DNA of 23,144 nucleotides, taken from the NCBI GenBank assembly GCA_031259605.1, contig JAIRLE010000084.1:1-23144 (forward strand), given 5' to 3'. Shown here piece by piece: positions 15,375 through 22,728 of the stretch. The DNA is from Zoogloeaceae bacterium. Its GTDB lineage: Bacteria; Pseudomonadota; Gammaproteobacteria; Burkholderiales; Rhodocyclaceae. The stretch's first letter is position 1; every line of letters starts with the position of its first letter. The notes under the pieces are model-generated. The model saw only the letters and a program-made list of their open reading frames with translations. It searched no databases and was not told the origin of the DNA. A program made the position numbers and the translations under genes.

Positions 15375-16145
15375 TTAACGCAGGGACGTGCCGCACTCGC
15401 CGCAGAATACGTCGTCTGCGCCTACCGCCGCCGCGCATTTGGGACACGCGTTCGTCGCAAAGGCCGTCGCGGCCGCGACGGCCGGTTCAGCCTTGGGCGC
15501 GGGAATTGCGGGCGCGCGCGACGCGCCGGGACGGGTGTTATGTTCGATACGCACCAGCACCGGCACGATCATCGCCACGGAAAACAGCAGGGCCAGCGCA
15601 ATCGTTATCCCAAACGCCATTGGCCGCTTGGCCTGGGCGGCGGCTTCCGCGGCACTCACCTGATTCAGCGCGTCGCGAAACTGGAAGCGGAAGATTTCCG
15701 TCAGGCGATCCGTCGATTTGTCGTTGGGCTGGAGTTTTTCCGCTTTTTTCAGATGCGCCACGCCAGCGGCAAGGAACCGCTCCCAGCCAGAGACAAAGTC
15801 CTCGCGCCGGTCTTCCGGAACTTCACTGACCAACCATTCGATCACATGGTCGGTCTTGGTCGTCAGCAGGTTGTGTTCCTTGATGACGGCCAGAATTTTC
15901 TCTCCGTATCTGTTGGTGACTTTCAGTTTTTCCTGCTCGGCTTCCCGGTCTATCGTTCCCATATCCCATAACCTTCTGGATGCCCTATCCCTGGTCAGGA
16001 CATCCTCGGAAAACACGGGCGTATCGAATTGCGGCGGCCCAAAGGTTTTCAGAACGGCAAACAGGGAAAACACGCAACCCGCCAGGGCCAACCCCGCCAA
16101 CGTCAGGGAAACCCATTTGGCGACAGGCAACAGAATATTTCTCAT
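15375..16145 (-). CDS. Membrane-anchored zinc-ribbon protein of unknown function
   Basis: 256 residues. An N-terminal hydrophobic segment (about 8-33) is followed by a soluble, mainly helical region (35-173), a second membrane helix (176-199), a Pro/Ala linker (205-232), and a C-terminal zinc ribbon with C234, C237, C248 and C251 (ACPKC...FCGEC). The simplest topology puts the helical region in the periplasm and the ribbon in the cytosol. The first segment also contains LAGC at 21-24, which could be a lipobox, but strong hydrophobicity after the Cys favours a plain membrane helix. The start is well defined by AAGGAGG just upstream. Ends 10 bases before the second zinc-ribbon gene. It could tether the NYN nuclease/AAA+ partners to the membrane or sense an envelope signal; both are inference. 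Confidence 0.75.
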   Translation of the reverse strand: MRNILLPVAKWVSLTLAGLALAGCVFSLFAVLKTFGPPQFDTPVFSEDVLTRDRASRRLWDMGTIDREAEQEKLKVTNRYGEKILAVIKEHNLLTTKTDHVIEWLVSEVPEDRREDFVSGWERFLAAGVAHLKKAEKLQPNDKSTDRLTEIFRFQFRDALNQVSAAEAAAQAKRPMAFGITIALALLFSVAMIVPVLVRIEHNTRPGASRAPAIPAPKAEPAVAAATAFATNACPKCAAAVGADDVFCGECGTSLR

Positions 16146-16489
16146 GGTGAATCCTCCTTACAGAAAACGGAAAGGCTTTGCTTATAACAAAAATCCTGTC
16201 CGCTTGCCAGAAATTCAGCCGGTTGTGGGCGTAATCGAGAGAGGAAATTCCGCCAAAAGCAAGGCGTAGGGGCAGTCCTTGTGGCTGCCCAAAAGGGCGA
16301 CCACAAGGGTCGCTCCCGCTATTCATCCTCCATTTTTGATTGCACCCAGCCGGTTCGCGCAAGGACACGCCCAACGCCTGTCCGTCCGCCAAGGCGGCGG
16401 GATGCCGTCAGGATGCCCAACGCATCATCCCGCCATACGGGCAACGGTCATCCGGCGTTCCTCACGCGCAAGACAGACCGGCAACCGAA
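16146..16489. other. Intergenic region inside the NYN/AAA+ cluster
   Basis: 344 bases between the NYN stop and the zinc-ribbon membrane protein. It contains a long hairpin repeat (16267-16316), further small palindromes (GGGATG.../CATCCC at about 16400-16432), and on the zinc-ribbon side an AT-rich TTATAAG that might be a weak leftward -10 around 16180. The extended leftward frame over part of this region has no recognisable protein. The gap is large for an operon, so two transcription units are possible. Confidence 0.5.
16267..16316. repeat. Long imperfect hairpin repeat
   Basis: GGGGCAGTCC...GGCTGCCC (16269-16290) is followed, after AAAA, by GGGCGACC...GGTCGCTCC (16295-16316). The two arms are imperfect inverted copies sharing the core CTTGTGG/CCACAAG and can fold as a stem of about 22 bp with a 4-base loop. 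This resembles a class of extragenic palindrome (GGGGC...CTTGTGG...GCCC) common in bacterial genomes. One copy in the window. Confidence 0.6.
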
Positions 16490-17332
16490 TCATGCGTTGC
16501 CGCTGTTGCGCTTCTTGACGGTACTGACAAACAGGGTACGCAGACTGCGGATTTCTTCGGTAGAGAGCTTGCGTCCATTCAGGCTGGTCGAGACCATCGC
16601 CACCAGCCGACGGTCATATTCCGGCGGCACGAAGTTCTGGAAGGCAAAATGCTGTCCCAATTGCGTCATCTGATCCGGATCGACATACTCCAGAATCTCA
16701 TGAATCGACAGTTCCGCCGCTTCGATGAATTCCTCGTCGTCCGCTTCCGGCTCCGGCAGGCCGTTCGGCGGCGCGGGCATGAAGGAACTATTGAGTTCCA
16801 GATGACTGGCGAACCAGCGATCTTCCAATGAGGTGACGGAATCGGCTTCCATTTGCAGGAAATCGCTGACATTGCGGGTAATATCGCCCGCGCCCAGCAA
16901 ATGCACTCTTACGCCAAATGATTGCGCCACTTGCACGGCGACGCGCAGATCCTCGTCGCCGGTCATCAATACCGCGTCGGCAATGGCGCGGTTGCGCGCC
17001 AGATCGATGATGTCGGTGACAATCAGGGAATCCACGCCCTTTTGCCGTCCCATGCTGTTCAGTACGCCAATCCGCAATTTCACCCCCGGCAACATGGCAA
17101 GCGCCGATTGTTCCATCGACAGCCGTGGGCCGGGCGTAGCGTCATACCAGTAAGTCCGCAGCAGGGGCAGGTTATCCACCACCTGCCGCGCCCGCGAACA
17201 CAAATCCGCAATCATCGCCGCCGGAGAAGACTTCAATACTACCTGCCGCCGCGATACATTCTGCCGGAAAGCAGCCTGCGCGCCTGCGGCGAAGAAATAG
17301 CCTGCATCCACAAAAATAGCATAACGATCCAT
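16490..17332 (-). CDS. NYN-domain (PIN-like) ribonuclease family protein
   Basis: 280 residues. The N-terminal 160 form a NYN/LabA-like fold with the conserved acidic positions: FVDAGYFF with D9, GVDSLIVTDIIDLA (99-112, with D101 and D107), and VLMTGDEDLRVAV (121-133, with D126 and D128), then GVRVHLLG. NYN domains are metal-dependent RNases of the PIN superfamily. Residues 160-200 are an acidic linker (PEPEADDEE), and 205-275 a helical tail (ELSIHEILEYVDPDQM, LSTEEIRSLRTLF) without a recognised family, possibly a protein or RNA contact. The start ATG at 17330-17332 is set by AAAGGAA and the canonical DRYAIFVDAGYF; the frame is open further to 17392 but crosses the leader hairpin. Possible function: RNA cleavage controlled by the downstream AAA+/zinc-ribbon proteins. 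That link is inference from gene order only. Confidence 0.85.
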   Translation of the reverse strand: MDRYAIFVDAGYFFAAGAQAAFRQNVSRRQVVLKSSPAAMIADLCSRARQVVDNLPLLRTYWYDATPGPRLSMEQSALAMLPGVKLRIGVLNSMGRQKGVDSLIVTDIIDLARNRAIADAVLMTGDEDLRVAVQVAQSFGVRVHLLGAGDITRNVSDFLQMEADSVTSLEDRWFASHLELNSSFMPAPPNGLPEPEADDEEFIEAAELSIHEILEYVDPDQMTQLGQHFAFQNFVPPEYDRRLVAMVSTSLNGRKLSTEEIRSLRTLFVSTVKKRNSGNA

Positions 17333-17354
17333 GTGTTTATTCCTTTCTTTTGAC

Positions 17355-17377
17355 AAAAATAAAACCCCTTTCGGGGC
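17355..17377 (-). terminator. Terminator-like hairpin in the leader of the NYN gene
   Basis: In the leftward direction GCCCC-GAAA-GGGGT (17377 to 17364) is followed by TTTTATTTTT. The stem is short (four GC pairs plus a G-U) but closed by a stable GAAA tetraloop. It lies between the predicted promoter and the NYN start, so it would act as an attenuator or as the 3' end of a short RNA. Confidence 0.5.
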
Positions 17378-17393
17378 ATCTGCTAACACCACA

Positions 17394-17414
17394 CGCGCCT
17401 ACTGTAGAGGCGCG
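17394..17414 (-). other. First leader hairpin upstream of the NYN gene
   Basis: CGCGCCT (17394-17400) pairs with AGGCGCG (17408-17414) around a 7-base loop. It starts at about the predicted transcription start and precedes the terminator-like hairpin by about 17 bases. Confidence 0.45.
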
Positions 17415-17421
17415 AACCGTT

Positions 17422-17450
17422 ATTCTATACACCCAACGCGCGTCAGGCAA
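17422..17450 (-). promoter_or_regulatory. Predicted sigma70 promoter driving the NYN gene leader
   Basis: Leftward TTGCCT (17445-17450, four of six to TTGACA), 17-base spacer, TAGAAT (17422-17427, five of six to TATAAT). Predicted start near 17415. It lies back-to-back with the hrcA upstream region; a weak rightward TATGAT at 17467-17472 may belong to hrcA. Confidence 0.55.
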
Positions 17451-17565
17451 ATCCACCGGGGAATGTTATGATGGAAGAACCCAGTCGGCGAAACCGGAAA
17501 ACCATGACACACCGCCCAACACGCATCGTCTTCCTTGCCTTGCTCACGCCCCGGAGGAAGAGACC

Positions 17566-18663
17566 ATGAATCCCAAAAATGTCGACAAAACGACAACAGC
17601 CTTCCCGGAAGCGTCAAGACCCACGCTCGATAGGCGTTCCTCTACCCTGCTGAAGACCCTGATCGAGCATTACATTGCCGAGGGTATGCCGGTGGGATCG
17701 CGCGCGCTTTCCCGGTTTTCCGGCCTGGAGCTTTCGCCCGCCACCATCCGCAACGTCATGGCCGATCTGGAGGAGGCGGGCTTTGTGGCGAGTCCACACA
17801 CATCCGCGGGAAGAGTGCCGACCACGCAGGGATTCCGGCTGTTCGTCGATTCCCTCCTGACCGTGCGGCCGCTGGAAGAGGTGGAAATCGCGGAAATCGG
17901 CGATTCCCTGCGTCCCTGCCCACCGCAACAACTGACCTCCAGCGCCTCCCGGCTGTTGTCGCAACTCACCCATTTTGCCGGGGTCGTCACCACGCCCAGG
18001 CGCGCCGCGCCGAAAATCCGCCAGATCGAATTCCTGCCGCTGTCGACCACTCGCATCCTGCTCATCCTGATTACCCAGGAAGGCGATGTGCAAAACCGCA
18101 TCCTGTTTACCGGACACCCCTACGCCGCCGCCGATCTTGCCGAGTCCGCGCGGTATCTGAACCAGCACTTTTCCGGGCTGGATCTGGAACAAATCCGCAA
18201 CCGGGTACGCACGGAACTGCACGCGCTGCACAGCGACCTGCAAACCCTGATGACCGCCGCGCTGGAGGCGGGCAGCGAGGCGCTGTCCACTGAGGAGGCG
18301 TATGTCATTAGCGGCGAAAAAAACCTGCTCGACGCCGAAGACCTTGCCGCCAACACCCAGCGCCTGCGCGAACTGTTCGATCTCTTTGAGCAACGCTCCA
18401 GCCTGATGCGTCTGCTCGAACACTCCTGCCGCGCCGAAGGCGTACAGATTTTCATCGGCGGCGAATCGGAAGTCATGCCGGAACTGGCATCGCTCGATGG
18501 ATGCAGCATCATCGCCGCGCCTTATGAAGTCGATGGCCGCATCGTCGGTTCGCTGGGCGTCATCGGCCCCATGCGCATGGCTTACGAACGGGTCATTCCC
18601 ATTGTCGACATCACCGCTCGCCTGCTTTCTGGCGCGTTGAGCGCGCAGAATCCCGCCGCGTGA
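17566..18663 (+). CDS. hrcA: Heat-inducible transcription repressor HrcA
   Basis: Represses groES-groEL and often dnaK operons by binding the CIRCE dyad. 365 residues. N-terminal winged helix-turn-helix is present (SSTLLKTLIEHYIAEGMPVG, then SRFSGLELSPATIRNVM and ASPHTSAGRVPTTQGFRLFV, the hallmark HrcA segment). The GAF-like dimerisation region follows (ILLILITQEGDVQNRI) and the C-terminal FIGGESEV...GSLGVIGPMRMAYERVIPIVD motif. The ATG at 17566 is preceded by GGAGGAAG; the frame is open to 17350 but without HrcA-like sequence. No CIRCE (TTAGCACTC-N9-GAGTGCTAA) was found upstream, so autorepression through CIRCE is not supported here. Followed by hemH after a few bases. Confidence 0.96.
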   Translation: MNPKNVDKTTTAFPEASRPTLDRRSSTLLKTLIEHYIAEGMPVGSRALSRFSGLELSPATIRNVMADLEEAGFVASPHTSAGRVPTTQGFRLFVDSLLTVRPLEEVEIAEIGDSLRPCPPQQLTSSASRLLSQLTHFAGVVTTPRRAAPKIRQIEFLPLSTTRILLILITQEGDVQNRILFTGHPYAAADLAESARYLNQHFSGLDLEQIRNRVRTELHALHSDLQTLMTAALEAGSEALSTEEAYVISGEKNLLDAEDLAANTQRLRELFDLFEQRSSLMRLLEHSCRAEGVQIFIGGESEVMPELASLDGCSIIAAPYEVDGRIVGSLGVIGPMRMAYERVIPIVDITARLLSGALSAQNPAA

Positions 18664-18668
18664 TCCCG

Positions 18669-19652
18669 ATGAAGATCGGCGTCCTGCTCGTCAATCTGGG
18701 AAGCCCGGATGCGCCCACGCCCACCGCCGTGCGCCGTTACCTGCGCGAATTCCTTTCGGATCCGCGCGTGGTGGAAATGCCGCGCTGCCTCTGGTTGCCG
18801 CTGTTGCACGCGCTGGTGCTTCCCCTGCGCGCCCGCCGCTCCGCCGCAAAATACGCGCTGATATGGGGCAAGAATGACGCGCCCCTGCGCGAGCATACGC
18901 ACAACCAGGCGCAATTGCTGCAAGCGGAACTTGCCGCCCGCAATATCGACGCCCAGGTTTTTGCCGCCATGCGCTACGGCCAACCGGCCATCGGCAAGAC
19001 GCTCGACGCCATGCGGGCGGCGGGCGTAACAAGGCTCGTGCTCTTGCCGCTCTATCCCCAGTACGCCGCCAGCACCACCGCTTCGACGCTGGACGCCGTT
19101 TGCGCCTGGCTTATCCGCTGCCGCGACCAGCCGGAAATCCACAGCGTTCACGATTTTTGCGCGCATCCCGGCTATATTGCCGCGCTGGAAGCAAACGTGC
19201 GCCAGCACTGGCAAACGTACGGCGCGCCGGATGACAAGACCCGGCTCATCCTGAGTTTTCACGGTCTGCCGGAAAAGAGCCGCGCCCTGGGCGATCCGTA
19301 TCATGACGAATGCCAGGAGACCGGGCATTTGCTCGCCCATGCCCTGCAACTGGAAAGCGGACAATACCGCATCTGCTTTCAATCCCGCTTTGGCCGCGCT
19401 GCCTGGCTGCAACCTTACACCGTCCCTACCCTGCAACAGCTTGCCCAATCCGGCGTCCGGCGCGTCGACCTGATCTGCCCCGGCTTCGTGGCGGACTGCC
19501 TGGAAACGCTGGAAGAAATCGCCCTTGCCGCCAAAGCCAGCTTCCTGGCCGCTGGCGGCAGGGAATTCCACTACATTCCCGCGCTGAACGCCTCTCCTCT
19601 CTGGATCAGGGCGCTGGCCGACCTGCTTTTTCCAGATTCGAGCGTCCCATGA
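18669..19652 (+). CDS. hemH: Ferrochelatase
   Basis: Inserts Fe2+ into protoporphyrin IX in the last step of heme synthesis. About 327 residues. Features: MKIGVLLVNLGSPDAPT at the start, LLPLYPQYAASTTAS, the ferrochelatase signature LSFHGLPEKS (catalytic His) with GDPYHDECQET, FQSRFGRAAWLQPYT, and the C-terminal VDLICPGFVADCLETLEEI with the metal-site Glu region. Start choice: ATG at 18669, or a GTG at 18660 whose last two bases overlap the hrcA stop; neither has a clear Shine-Dalgarno, so translation is probably coupled to hrcA. The hrcA-hemH order is common in betaproteobacteria. A heme protein gene follows immediately. Confidence 0.95.
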   Translation: MKIGVLLVNLGSPDAPTPTAVRRYLREFLSDPRVVEMPRCLWLPLLHALVLPLRARRSAAKYALIWGKNDAPLREHTHNQAQLLQAELAARNIDAQVFAAMRYGQPAIGKTLDAMRAAGVTRLVLLPLYPQYAASTTASTLDAVCAWLIRCRDQPEIHSVHDFCAHPGYIAALEANVRQHWQTYGAPDDKTRLILSFHGLPEKSRALGDPYHDECQETGHLLAHALQLESGQYRICFQSRFGRAAWLQPYTVPTLQQLAQSGVRRVDLICPGFVADCLETLEEIALAAKASFLAAGGREFHYIPALNASPLWIRALADLLFPDSSVP

Positions 19653-19681
19653 TTCCCAAAACAAGTGTTCCGGAGTAGAAT
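19653..19681 (+). promoter_or_regulatory. Predicted promoter of the cytochrome c gene
   Basis: TTCCCA (19653-19658, four of six), 17-base spacer, TAGAAT (19676-19681, five of six), immediately after the hemH stop codon. Leader of about 40 bases. Confidence 0.5.
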
Positions 19682-19727
19682 GCGCCGCGTAGTTTTCCAA
19701 TCAAAATTCAACGAACGGAGCAAGACA

Positions 19728-20045
19728 ATGAAAAAAGCATTTCTCGCCACAATGATGGTCACCGGTCTTCTGATCGCGGGTCAGGCGCAAGCGGACGAAG
19801 CGCTGGCCAAGGCCAAGCTCTGCACGACCTGTCACAAGGTAGACGCCAAACTGATTGGCCCCGCCTACAAGGATGTCGCCAAGAAATACAAGGCTTCCGA
19901 TATTCCCGCGTTGACCAAGAAGGTGCTGGATGGCGGTTCCGGCGTTTGGGGAGGGGTTCCCATGGCGCCCAACAAAAACCCGCCGTACAACGTCACCGAA
20001 GAAGAAGCCAAGAAGCTGGTGACCTGGATACTTTCCCTCAAGTAA
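19728..20045 (+). CDS. Periplasmic cytochrome c-551/c-552-type electron carrier
   Basis: 105-residue precursor with a Sec signal peptide (MKKAFLATMMVTGLLIAGQA, probable cleavage after AQA at residue 22), giving a mature protein of about 83 residues. One heme c: CTTCH at 32-36 with H36 as proximal ligand, and M79 in GGVPMAPN as the distal ligand. IGPAYKDVAKKYK and the closing AKKLVTWILSLK fit the cytochrome c8 (c-551/c-552) family. Such proteins carry electrons between the bc1 complex and terminal oxidases or nitrite reductase. The start is supported by CGGAG nine bases upstream. Own promoter and terminator; sits next to hemH. Confidence 0.93.
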   Translation: MKKAFLATMMVTGLLIAGQAQADEALAKAKLCTTCHKVDAKLIGPAYKDVAKKYKASDIPALTKKVLDGGSGVWGGVPMAPNKNPPYNVTEEEAKKLVTWILSLK

Positions 20046-20071
20046 TCCTCCGCTTCCCGATACAAATGCCT

Positions 20072-20105
20072 TGCCCCGCCCTCCAGCGGGGCATTTGATT
20101 TTTAC
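20072..20105 (+). terminator. Rho-independent terminator of the cytochrome c gene
   Basis: TGCCCCGC (20072-20079) pairs with GCGGGGCA (20086-20093) around a 6-base loop, followed by TTTGATTTTTA. Starts 26 bases past the stop codon. Confidence 0.88.
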
Positions 20106-20124
20106 GGTTTTACCGGAGGCGCAA

Positions 20125-20250
20125 CACCCTCCCGCGAAGTGGGAGAGGGTAAAACCCGCGTCGGCGCTTGCCTTTTCCTCGCCCAGACCTACACGGGGCG
20201 CAGCCCCCGGTTCCCTCCCCTCTCCCGCTTGCGGAAGAGGGGAAAGGGTA
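20125..20250. repeat. Two REP-like palindromic boxes
   Basis: First box: ACCCTCCCGC gaagt GGGAGAGGGT (about 20126-20151), an imperfect palindrome. Second box: ccctcccctctcccgc followed by gcggaagaggggaaaggg (about 20214-20247). Both share the CTCTCCCGC/GCGGGAGAG theme with 2899-2934. Confidence 0.55.
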
Positions 20251-20262
20251 TGCGGGAGAAAG

Positions 20263-20305
20263 TGCCCCGGCAGGGGCGAGAGAGGGTGTCGTCCCTGCCG
20301 GGGCA
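20263..20305. repeat. 13-bp perfect hairpin between cytochrome c and relA
   Basis: TGCCCCGGCAGGG (20263-20275) pairs perfectly with CCCTGCCGGGGCA (20293-20305) across a 17-base loop. No U-tract follows, so it is not a standard terminator. It is contiguous with the REP-like boxes. Confidence 0.65.
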
Positions 20306-20440
20306 GACGCAAACCGGCAAAAACCTCAAGCCTGCATATACCGCGCCTGAAATCAGGGAAATCCGCTCCAGCCTCATTCGTCTGTCGTTTATACTCCGAA
20401 CCTTTCCTTGTTTTCGATTCCAGACGCCTGACATTCGATC

Positions 20441-22651
20441 ATGGTTTCCGTCGTACATTCCGTTGCCGCGCAAGGCGAAGACCCGTATTCCTTGCATCTG
20501 CTCGCGGATGGGCTGGAAGCGCATGAATCCGCCCGGCTGGCGGCGGCGCTGGATTTCGCGCGTGAGATTTACGCCGAGGCGAACCTGGGGAGCGGCGAAG
20601 GCGTCTGGCCGCATGCGCTGGGCATCGCGCTCATTGTCGCGGGATTGAAACTGGACGCCGATTCACGCGTCGCCGCCCTGCTCTTTGCCGTTCCCGCCCG
20701 CGACGAACGTGCCGCCGAGAGTCTGGGAGCGCGTTTTGGCGCGGATGTCGCCCGGCTGGTGCGCGGCATGTCCGGCCTGAACCGTCTGCGCCCCATCACC
20801 CGCAACTTTGTCGCTACCGACAAGACAGGCGGCAAGAACGCGCAGGAAACTCGCGCCCAGGTTGAAATCCTGCGCAAGATGCTGCTGGCGATGGTCGAGG
20901 ATATTCGCGTGGTGCTGTTGCGTCTGGCTTCGCGCACCCAGACCTTGCGTTATTACACGGCGCATCCCGGCGACCTGCGGGTCGAAGTCGCGCGCGAGAC
21001 GCTGGAACTGTATTCGCCGCTTGCCAATCGTCTGGGCGTCTGGGAACTCAAGTGGGAACTGGAAGACCTTTCATTTCGCTTCCTCCATCCCGACACTTAC
21101 AAGAAAATCGCCAGAATGCTCGATGAAACCCGGCTGGAGCGCGAACAGTTCATCGCCGCCGCCATCGAGCGGGTCAAGCGCGAACTGGCCGATTTGGGCA
21201 TCACGGCGGAAGTTTACGGGCGTCCCAAGCACATTTACAGCATCTGGAGCAAAATGCGGAAAAAGGATTTGGCGTTTTCCGATGTTTATGACGTTCGTGC
21301 CCTGCGCGTCGTTGTCGATAGCGTCAAGGATTGCTATGCCGCGCTGGGTATTGTGCACAACCTGTGGACGCCCATTCCCAAAGAGTTTGACGATTACATT
21401 TCCAACCCCAAGAGCAACAACTATCGTTCGTTGCATACCGCCGTGCATTGTCCGGACGGGCGTTCGCTGGAAGTGCAGATTCGTACCTGGGAGATGCATC
21501 GTCACGCCGAACTGGGCGTGGCCGCGCACTGGCGCTACAAGGAAGGCGGGCAACAGGGCGCGAATGACGATTACGACGCCAAGATCGCCTGGCTGCGCCA
21601 ACTGCTCACCTGGAAGGACGAAGTGGCCGACAGTTCCGATTGGGTTCGCCACTACAAGAAAGCCGCGCTGGATGAAACCATTTACGTCCTCACGCCGCAA
21701 GGCCGCGTCATCGACTTGCCGCAGGGCGCGACGCCGCTGGATTTCGCCTATCGCATACATTCCGATCTGGGACATCGCTGCCGGGGCGCGAAAATCGACG
21801 GCGTGTTGTCGCCGCTGAACACAGCCCTGAAAACCGGCCAGCGCATCGAAATCGTCGCCGCAAAACAGGGCGGCCCGTCACGCGACTGGTTGAATGTCGC
21901 CGGCAACTACCTGCATACCAAGGGCGCGCGGGTAAAGGTGCGGCAATGGTTTGCCAGCCGGGCGCTGGAAGAGACCTTGAATGAAGGCAAGACGCTGATT
22001 GCCCGCGAATTGCAGCGTCTGGGACAAGGCGGAGCCAATATCGAGGAAGTCGCCAGGCGCCTGGGGTTTGCCAAGGCCGACGATCTCTTCGTTGCCGCCG
22101 CCCGCAACGAACTCAATCTGCGCCAGTTTCAGGCCGGCGTGCGCGGCGAGCCGCTTTCCGGAACTGCGCCGGAAATGGCGGTTGCCGTGCGCCGTCCGAC
22201 GAAAGAACCCAAAGGCATATTGATTGTCGGCGTGGATCGTCTGCTCACCCAGCTTGCCCGGTGCTGCAAACCCGCGCCGCCGGACGCCATTGAGGGTTTT
22301 GTCACGCGCGGCAAAGGCGTTTCCATCCATCGCATCGACTGCCCCAATTTTCAGCATCTGGCCGCACTGCATCCCGAGCGCGTCATCGAAACCGAATGGG
22401 GCGGCGCGCAAACGGAAGACCTGTTTGCCGCCGACATCATCGTGGATGCCCATGATCGCCAGGGATTGCTGCGCGACGTTTCCGAAATTTTCGCCAAGGG
22501 CAAAATCAATGTCACCGACGTCAATACCCAATCCCGGCAAGGCAAGGCGCGCATGGCCTTTACGGTGGAAGTCAAAAACCTCGCGCAATTGCAGCGCACG
22601 CTGGATCTGGTCCATGACATCAAGGGCGTAGTCGCGGCACGACGGGGATGA
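20441..22651 (+). CDS. relA: RelA, (p)ppGpp synthetase with inactive hydrolase domain
   Basis: Ribosome-associated alarmone synthetase of the stringent response. 736 residues, typical long RSH layout. The N-terminal HD-type hydrolase domain has lost its metal site: the expected LLHD is LLFA at 80-83 and the early HPxxVA region reads VWPHALGIALIV, so it should be synthesis-only like RelA rather than SpoT. The synthetase domain is intact (EVYGRPKHIYSIWSKM at 257-272, EFDDYISNPKSNNYRSLHTAV at 315-335, EVQIRT at 344-349, HAELGVAAHW at 355-364). TGS is about 411-472 (DETIYVLTPQG, TPLDFAYRIH). The conserved-cysteine region includes C608, C609 and C634, and the ACT domain covers about 662-734. No strong Shine-Dalgarno precedes the ATG. 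Single-gene unit with repeats upstream. Confidence 0.95.
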   Translation: MVSVVHSVAAQGEDPYSLHLLADGLEAHESARLAAALDFAREIYAEANLGSGEGVWPHALGIALIVAGLKLDADSRVAALLFAVPARDERAAESLGARFGADVARLVRGMSGLNRLRPITRNFVATDKTGGKNAQETRAQVEILRKMLLAMVEDIRVVLLRLASRTQTLRYYTAHPGDLRVEVARETLELYSPLANRLGVWELKWELEDLSFRFLHPDTYKKIARMLDETRLEREQFIAAAIERVKRELADLGITAEVYGRPKHIYSIWSKMRKKDLAFSDVYDVRALRVVVDSVKDCYAALGIVHNLWTPIPKEFDDYISNPKSNNYRSLHTAVHCPDGRSLEVQIRTWEMHRHAELGVAAHWRYKEGGQQGANDDYDAKIAWLRQLLTWKDEVADSSDWVRHYKKAALDETIYVLTPQGRVIDLPQGATPLDFAYRIHSDLGHRCRGAKIDGVLSPLNTALKTGQRIEIVAAKQGGPSRDWLNVAGNYLHTKGARVKVRQWFASRALEETLNEGKTLIARELQRLGQGGANIEEVARRLGFAKADDLFVAAARNELNLRQFQAGVRGEPLSGTAPEMAVAVRRPTKEPKGILIVGVDRLLTQLARCCKPAPPDAIEGFVTRGKGVSIHRIDCPNFQHLAALHPERVIETEWGGAQTEDLFAADIIVDAHDRQGLLRDVSEIFAKGKINVTDVNTQSRQGKARMAFTVEVKNLAQLQRTLDLVHDIKGVVAARRG

Positions 22652-22697
22652 CAGGGACAGGGCGCGGCGCGGGGAAGGGTTGAAAGTGGCGGCTGAA

Positions 22698-22717
22698 GGG
22701 CGGTTTGCGAACCGCCC
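22698..22717. terminator. Hairpin between convergent relA and the edge gene, possible bidirectional terminator
   Basis: Perfect 8-bp stem GGGCGGTT (22698-22705) / AACCGCCC (22710-22717) with loop TGCG. It lies 46 bases past the relA stop and 11 bases past the stop of the leftward edge gene. Neither side has an adjacent U-tract; on the plus strand a TTTT appears eight bases beyond. Confidence 0.5.
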
Positions 22718-22728
22718 GCGTGAATGTT

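Larger units (their letters stand above)
20046..20440. other. Intergenic region between the cytochrome c gene and relA
   Basis: Holds the cytochrome terminator (20072-20105), then a run of palindromic repeats to about 20305 (separate entries), then the relA leader with a possible -10 TATACT at 20390-20395 lacking a good -35. Short open frames here are produced by the repeats and do not look coding. Confidence 0.6.

Noticed and set aside
15985..16392. 135-codon leftward frame overlapping the zinc-ribbon membrane gene start and the hairpin repeat
   Set aside because: Passes through the palindromic repeat and the strong AAGGAGG-ATG of the real gene in another frame.
17380..17565. CIRCE operator for HrcA autorepression
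   Set aside because: Only a TTAGCA half-like string near 17385; the TTAGCACTC-N9-GAGTGCTAA dyad is absent.
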